Positions 5,475 through 8,373 of a stretch of DNA of 8,373 nt are shown in pieces (within the stretch, counting starts at the first letter, position 1; each line of letters begins with the position of its first letter). The stretch spans positions 1-8,373 of the forward strand of contig JBFICP010000141.1 of NCBI GenBank assembly GCA_041581935.1, written 5' to 3'. The stretch is from JAABYT01 sp041581935. GTDB lineage: Bacteria > Pseudomonadota > Gammaproteobacteria > HK1. The translations under genes and the position numbers were made by a program. The notes under the pieces are model-generated. The model was not told where the DNA came from and did no database searches. It saw only the letters and a program-made list of their open reading frames with translations.

Positions 5475-8373
5475 ATGGCTATGATTCCGAGGCACTGCGC
5501 CCACCAGGGGTGGTCGCCGCGGGCGCCCGTCGGGCGTGCCGTGGTGATTGCGGGCGTGCTGATTGCGGCACTGATAATCGCCGCCGCATCCCACGCCGGG
5601 CCCACCGGCGGGCAGGTGGTGGCCGGCAGCGGCACCATCCAACGGCCCGACGTCAATACAACCCTCGTTCGACAGCAGTCCCCCTCTCTCGCCGTCGACT
5701 GGACCGGGTTCGACGTCGCCGGTCACGAGCTCGTGCAGTTCCAGCAGCCGTCGTCCTCGTCGGCGGTGCTCAACCGAGTGTTCAATCAGCTGCCGAGTCA
5801 GATACACGGCAGCATCGTGGCCAACGGACTGGTCTTGATCATGAACCCCAACGGCGTGGTCTTCGGTCCCGGCGCGCGGGTCGAGGTGGGCGGGCTCATG
5901 GCTTCCAGCCTGGACATTCGTGTCGAGGACTTCATGAGTGGCAGCTACCTGTTTTCAGCGGCGCCCGGCGTCGAGCCCGGCGCGATCGTCAACCGCGGGC
6001 TCATCAAGGCGGCTACCGGTGGCGGTGTCACGCTGCTCGGCGGCAGCGTGCGCAATGACGGCGTCATCATCGCCGACCTCGGCCATGTTCTCATGGGCGC
6101 GGGCCGCGAGGCGCTGGTGGATTTCGACGGCGACGGTCTGATTCGATTTCACGTCGACGGTGCGCTGCTCAGAGATATCGCGAGCGAAGACAGTGCCGTA
6201 AGGAACAGCGGTGAAATCCAGGCAGACGGTGGCCAAGTGCTGTTGAGCGCGGCGGTGGCGCGCGACATTGTCGATCGCGCCATTAACAACGAAGGCATTA
6301 TTCGCGCCGCGAGCATCGAGCGCGCCTCGGGTGTGGTGCGGCTTTCCGCAACCGGAGGCAATGTCGAGAATTCCGGAACCATCGACGTGTCGGTGGTCGA
6401 GCCGGGCGATGCCGGCGCGGTATCGCTGGAGTCCGATGTCGGCGTGGCGCAGCTCGGGCACATCCACGCCGATGCCGCTGCCGGCGACGGCGGCAGCGTG
6501 GAACTGCGTAGCGCCGGACTCACCGTGCTCGAAGCTGCGAGCGGCGTCTCGGCGCGCGCATCCGCCGGCGGCGGCGAGGTGCGCGTGCTCGGTGAAAACG
6601 TGGCAATGCAGGACGCGGCGATCATCGATGTATCCGGCGGCCTCGGCGGCGGCACGGTCCTCATCGGCGGCGACTACCAGGGCGGCAACCCGTCGGTGCC
6701 GAACGCCACGCGCACCGGAATCGCCGAGGGCGCGCGCATCCACGCCGATGCCACCGAAAACGGCGACGGCGGTCGGGTGATCGTCTGGTCGGACACGATG
6801 ACCAGTTTCTATGGATTCATCAGTGCCCGCGGCGGGCCCTCCGGCGGCGATGGAGGCCTCGCTGAAGTGTCGGGCAAGGACTACCTCGCCTTTCGCGGCA
6901 GAGCCGATCTTACGGCCAACCGAGGGATGCGTGGCACGCTGCTTCTTGACCCGGGGTCTTTGGTCATCGTCGGCGGTTCGGGAAACGGAGATCCCGACGG
7001 TTCCGCGGAGCGCTTTTCGGGTCTCGGGGCGGACAGCGCGGCAGGCGAGATCTTATTTTCGGATCTTGGGCCCAGCATCGTCTACCAATCCGAGATCGAG
7101 GGCCAAAGCGCGTTCGCCGACATCACGCTGCAGGCCGCGCACTCGATTTCCACGAGTGGCACGTTTGACGATGCGACCCTGGTGCTCGCGCCCAACAGTA
7201 ATCTGCTCATCGAAACCCGTAATCGCGGCAGCGGCGAAGCCGGTCTCATCAATCTGACCAGCAGCGCGCATGGCACGGGCTTGACCATCGCGACGCAGGG
7301 AACCGGCACCCTGACGGTGCGTTCGGGCGCCGGAGGCGACCAAAGCACACCGATACTGTTGCCTAATCTGATCTCGGCCAGCGATATTCACGTTGTCGCC
7401 GGTGGCGGCCCATTTTCCTCGGTGCTCGTGTTCGGCACGCTCGCCGGTGCCAACGTCGATATCGATGCCAGCGGATCGGTCACGGTGGTAGGTGGCGCAC
7501 GCGTCGTTGCCGGGGGCGACGGCACGTCGCTCAGCATCGATGCCACCGGCATCACGTTGCTCGACGGCGCGCCAGGCGCGGCGACGGTTGCCAACAGCGG
7601 CACCGGAGCCGTATCGCTCACATCTACCGGCGCAGCCAACATACTGCTCGGCGACAACGCCATCGCCAACGGCGTCGGGATGCTCTCGCTCGGCTCCGGA
7701 CGCAGTATTCTCGCCATCAATCTGACCGACGTGACCGATACGGTCAACGAGATTGTCGGCGCGGGCAGCGTGTCGCTGCAGGCGTCCGAAGAAATCGGCA
7801 GCGACACCGCGCACATCGAGATGGCCGGCGTCACCGATCTGATGATCGACGTCGACGATGGCGATTTCTTTCTTTCCGGTTCCGACGGTGCCGGCGGACC
7901 GGGCTCGGCGCTTTCGCGTCTCACGTTGAACCTCGAGCCTCAGGACGATGGCAAGTATGTCATCGACAATTTCATCGATCAGGCATTCGACTTCGCCCAG
8001 GGCGCGTCCGGTGACGATCTCATCGTTCGTGAGATTACCAGCGCATCGCTCCTGGATTTGAGTATCACCACCGTTGACGCAGGCATCGTTATCGGAGGTG
8101 AAGGCGGTACGGGCATTGCGCTCGCCGGCGCCGGCAACGTGGCACTCGAGTCTTCTGGATACATTGCCGAGGCGTTAAACGACGACAGTGCACTTGTTGT
8201 TGCGGAAATCACTACCGACGGACGCATCAATCTGGTCGCAAATAGCGACATAGGTGCTTCGGGAATGCTGGATCTGGCGTCGGGCTCGAGCGGTTTGACG
8301 GTGCTCGAGGCCCGCTCGGGCAGCGGCGCGGTACGGATCAGCGCGGGCGGGGCGCTGCGAATCGATGGCAGTG
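5475..8373 (+). CDS. TpsA filamentous-haemagglutinin-like exoprotein (C-terminus cut by window edge)
   Basis: Large secreted or surface-held beta-helical protein, the cargo of the upstream TpsB. At least 966 residues are visible, with no stop. Signal peptide 1-41: basic n-region, hydrophobic 22-38, cleavage after SHA. The TPS secretion domain follows from about 45: it carries the NPNG motif (124-127), then VVFGPGARVEVGGLMASSLDI, and N-x-G-x-I coil motifs (NRGLIKA, NDGVIIA, NSGEIQA, NEGIIRA, NSGTIDV). Residues 438-493 hold the block typical of large exoproteins: WSD, GFISARGG, GGDGGLAEVSG, LLLDP. After that come Gly/Ala/Ser/Thr/Asp-rich beta-coil repeats. The mature part has no Cys and only three Lys (178, 468, 827). 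Start: ATG 5475 has AGGG 8 nt upstream and gives a normal signal peptide; in-frame ATGs at 5436 (13 residues longer) and 5481 are alternatives, and an in-frame TGA at 5355 sets the limit. Adhesin, cytolysin or contact-dependent toxin cannot be decided without the C-terminus. Confidence 0.94.
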   Translation, partial: MAMIPRHCAHQGWSPRAPVGRAVVIAGVLIAALIIAAASHAGPTGGQVVAGSGTIQRPDVNTTLVRQQSPSLAVDWTGFDVAGHELVQFQQPSSSSAVLNRVFNQLPSQIHGSIVANGLVLIMNPNGVVFGPGARVEVGGLMASSLDIRVEDFMSGSYLFSAAPGVEPGAIVNRGLIKAATGGGVTLLGGSVRNDGVIIADLGHVLMGAGREALVDFDGDGLIRFHVDGALLRDIASEDSAVRNSGEIQADGGQVLLSAAVARDIVDRAINNEGIIRAASIERASGVVRLSATGGNVENSGTIDVSVVEPGDAGAVSLESDVGVAQLGHIHADAAAGDGGSVELRSAGLTVLEAASGVSARASAGGGEVRVLGENVAMQDAAIIDVSGGLGGGTVLIGGDYQGGNPSVPNATRTGIAEGARIHADATENGDGGRVIVWSDTMTSFYGFISARGGPSGGDGGLAEVSGKDYLAFRGRADLTANRGMRGTLLLDPGSLVIVGGSGNGDPDGSAERFSGLGADSAAGEILFSDLGPSIVYQSEIEGQSAFADITLQAAHSISTSGTFDDATLVLAPNSNLLIETRNRGSGEAGLINLTSSAHGTGLTIATQGTGTLTVRSGAGGDQSTPILLPNLISASDIHVVAGGGPFSSVLVFGTLAGANVDIDASGSVTVVGGARVVAGGDGTSLSIDATGITLLDGAPGAATVANSGTGAVSLTSTGAANILLGDNAIANGVGMLSLGSGRSILAINLTDVTDTVNEIVGAGSVSLQASEEIGSDTAHIEMAGVTDLMIDVDDGDFFLSGSDGAGGPGSALSRLTLNLEPQDDGKYVIDNFIDQAFDFAQGASGDDLIVREITSASLLDLSITTVDAGIVIGGEGGTGIALAGAGNVALESSGYIAEALNDDSALVVAEITTDGRINLVANSDIGASGMLDLASGSSGLTVLEARSGSGAVRISAGGALRIDGS

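Noticed and set aside
5425..5484. Short frame from ATG 5425 (19 codons) as a tpsA leader peptide
   Set aside because: AGGA lies immediately next to the ATG, too close to act as its ribosome site, and the peptide has no regulatory codon run.
5372..6058. 228-codon open frame overlapping the start of tpsA
   Set aside because: TTG start; translation is dominated by Arg, Gly and Cys and overlaps the TPS secretion domain in another frame. Typical frame-shifted GC-rich shadow despite the purine run nearby.
6120..6137. DFDGDG in TpsA as an EF-hand calcium loop
   Set aside because: From memory, this position in TPS secretion domains often reads like V-x-D-F-x-G-D-G-L-I as part of a beta-coil turn; the flanks are strands, not helices.
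7053..7814. Minus-strand open frames opposite tpsA (also 5955-6743 and 7388-7924)
   Set aside because: Antisense shadows of the repetitive Gly/Ala/Ser/Thr coil sequence, without motifs or ribosome sites.

Overview
This is a GC-rich window (roughly 60-65% by eye, strong third-position G/C, Arg preferred over Lys) from a Gram-negative bacterium. An outer-membrane two-partner secretion pair proves the double membrane. The kinase subfamily (HSD catalytic loop, TPxYA activation segment) and the CRP-type operator would fit a gammaproteobacterium, but that assignment is inference. There are four genes, two of them cut by the window edges. No RNA genes, CRISPR arrays or mobile elements are visible.

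Left half, minus strand: a PP2C protein phosphatase (2100-2927) is followed after 12 nt by a transmembrane Ser/Thr protein kinase (2087 down to base 1, C-terminus outside the window). The kinase uses a GTG start whose Shine-Dalgarno overlaps the phosphatase stop codon, so the two are an operon and probably translationally coupled. The kinase has a Thr-rich flexible N-terminal region, a complete kinase domain, one membrane helix and a helical region predicted to be periplasmic. Together they form a reversible phosphorylation switch that could sense the cell envelope.

Centre: a 375-bp gap (2928-3302) separates the divergent transcription units. It holds an 8-bp perfect GC-rich hairpin, smaller dyads and no convincing gene.

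Right half, plus strand: a TpsB outer-membrane transporter (3303-5276) and, about 200 bp further on, its TpsA partner (5475 to past the right edge), a large cysteine-free, lysine-poor beta-helical exoprotein with an N-terminal secretion domain. The gap between them contains a perfect CRP-family palindrome (TGTGA-N6-TCACA) nested in a larger dyad, followed by a TATGAT -10-like box. This suggests that tpsA has its own cAMP-CRP/Clp/Vfr-type promoter in addition to any read-through from tpsB.

Most notable points: a kinase/phosphatase pair divergent from an exoprotein secretion pair; an insertion of about 80 residues in the first POTRA domain of TpsB that resembles a pair of EF-hands; and the elaborate dyad region in front of tpsA. 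The right edge cuts TpsA before its functional C-terminus, so what is exported cannot be determined here.
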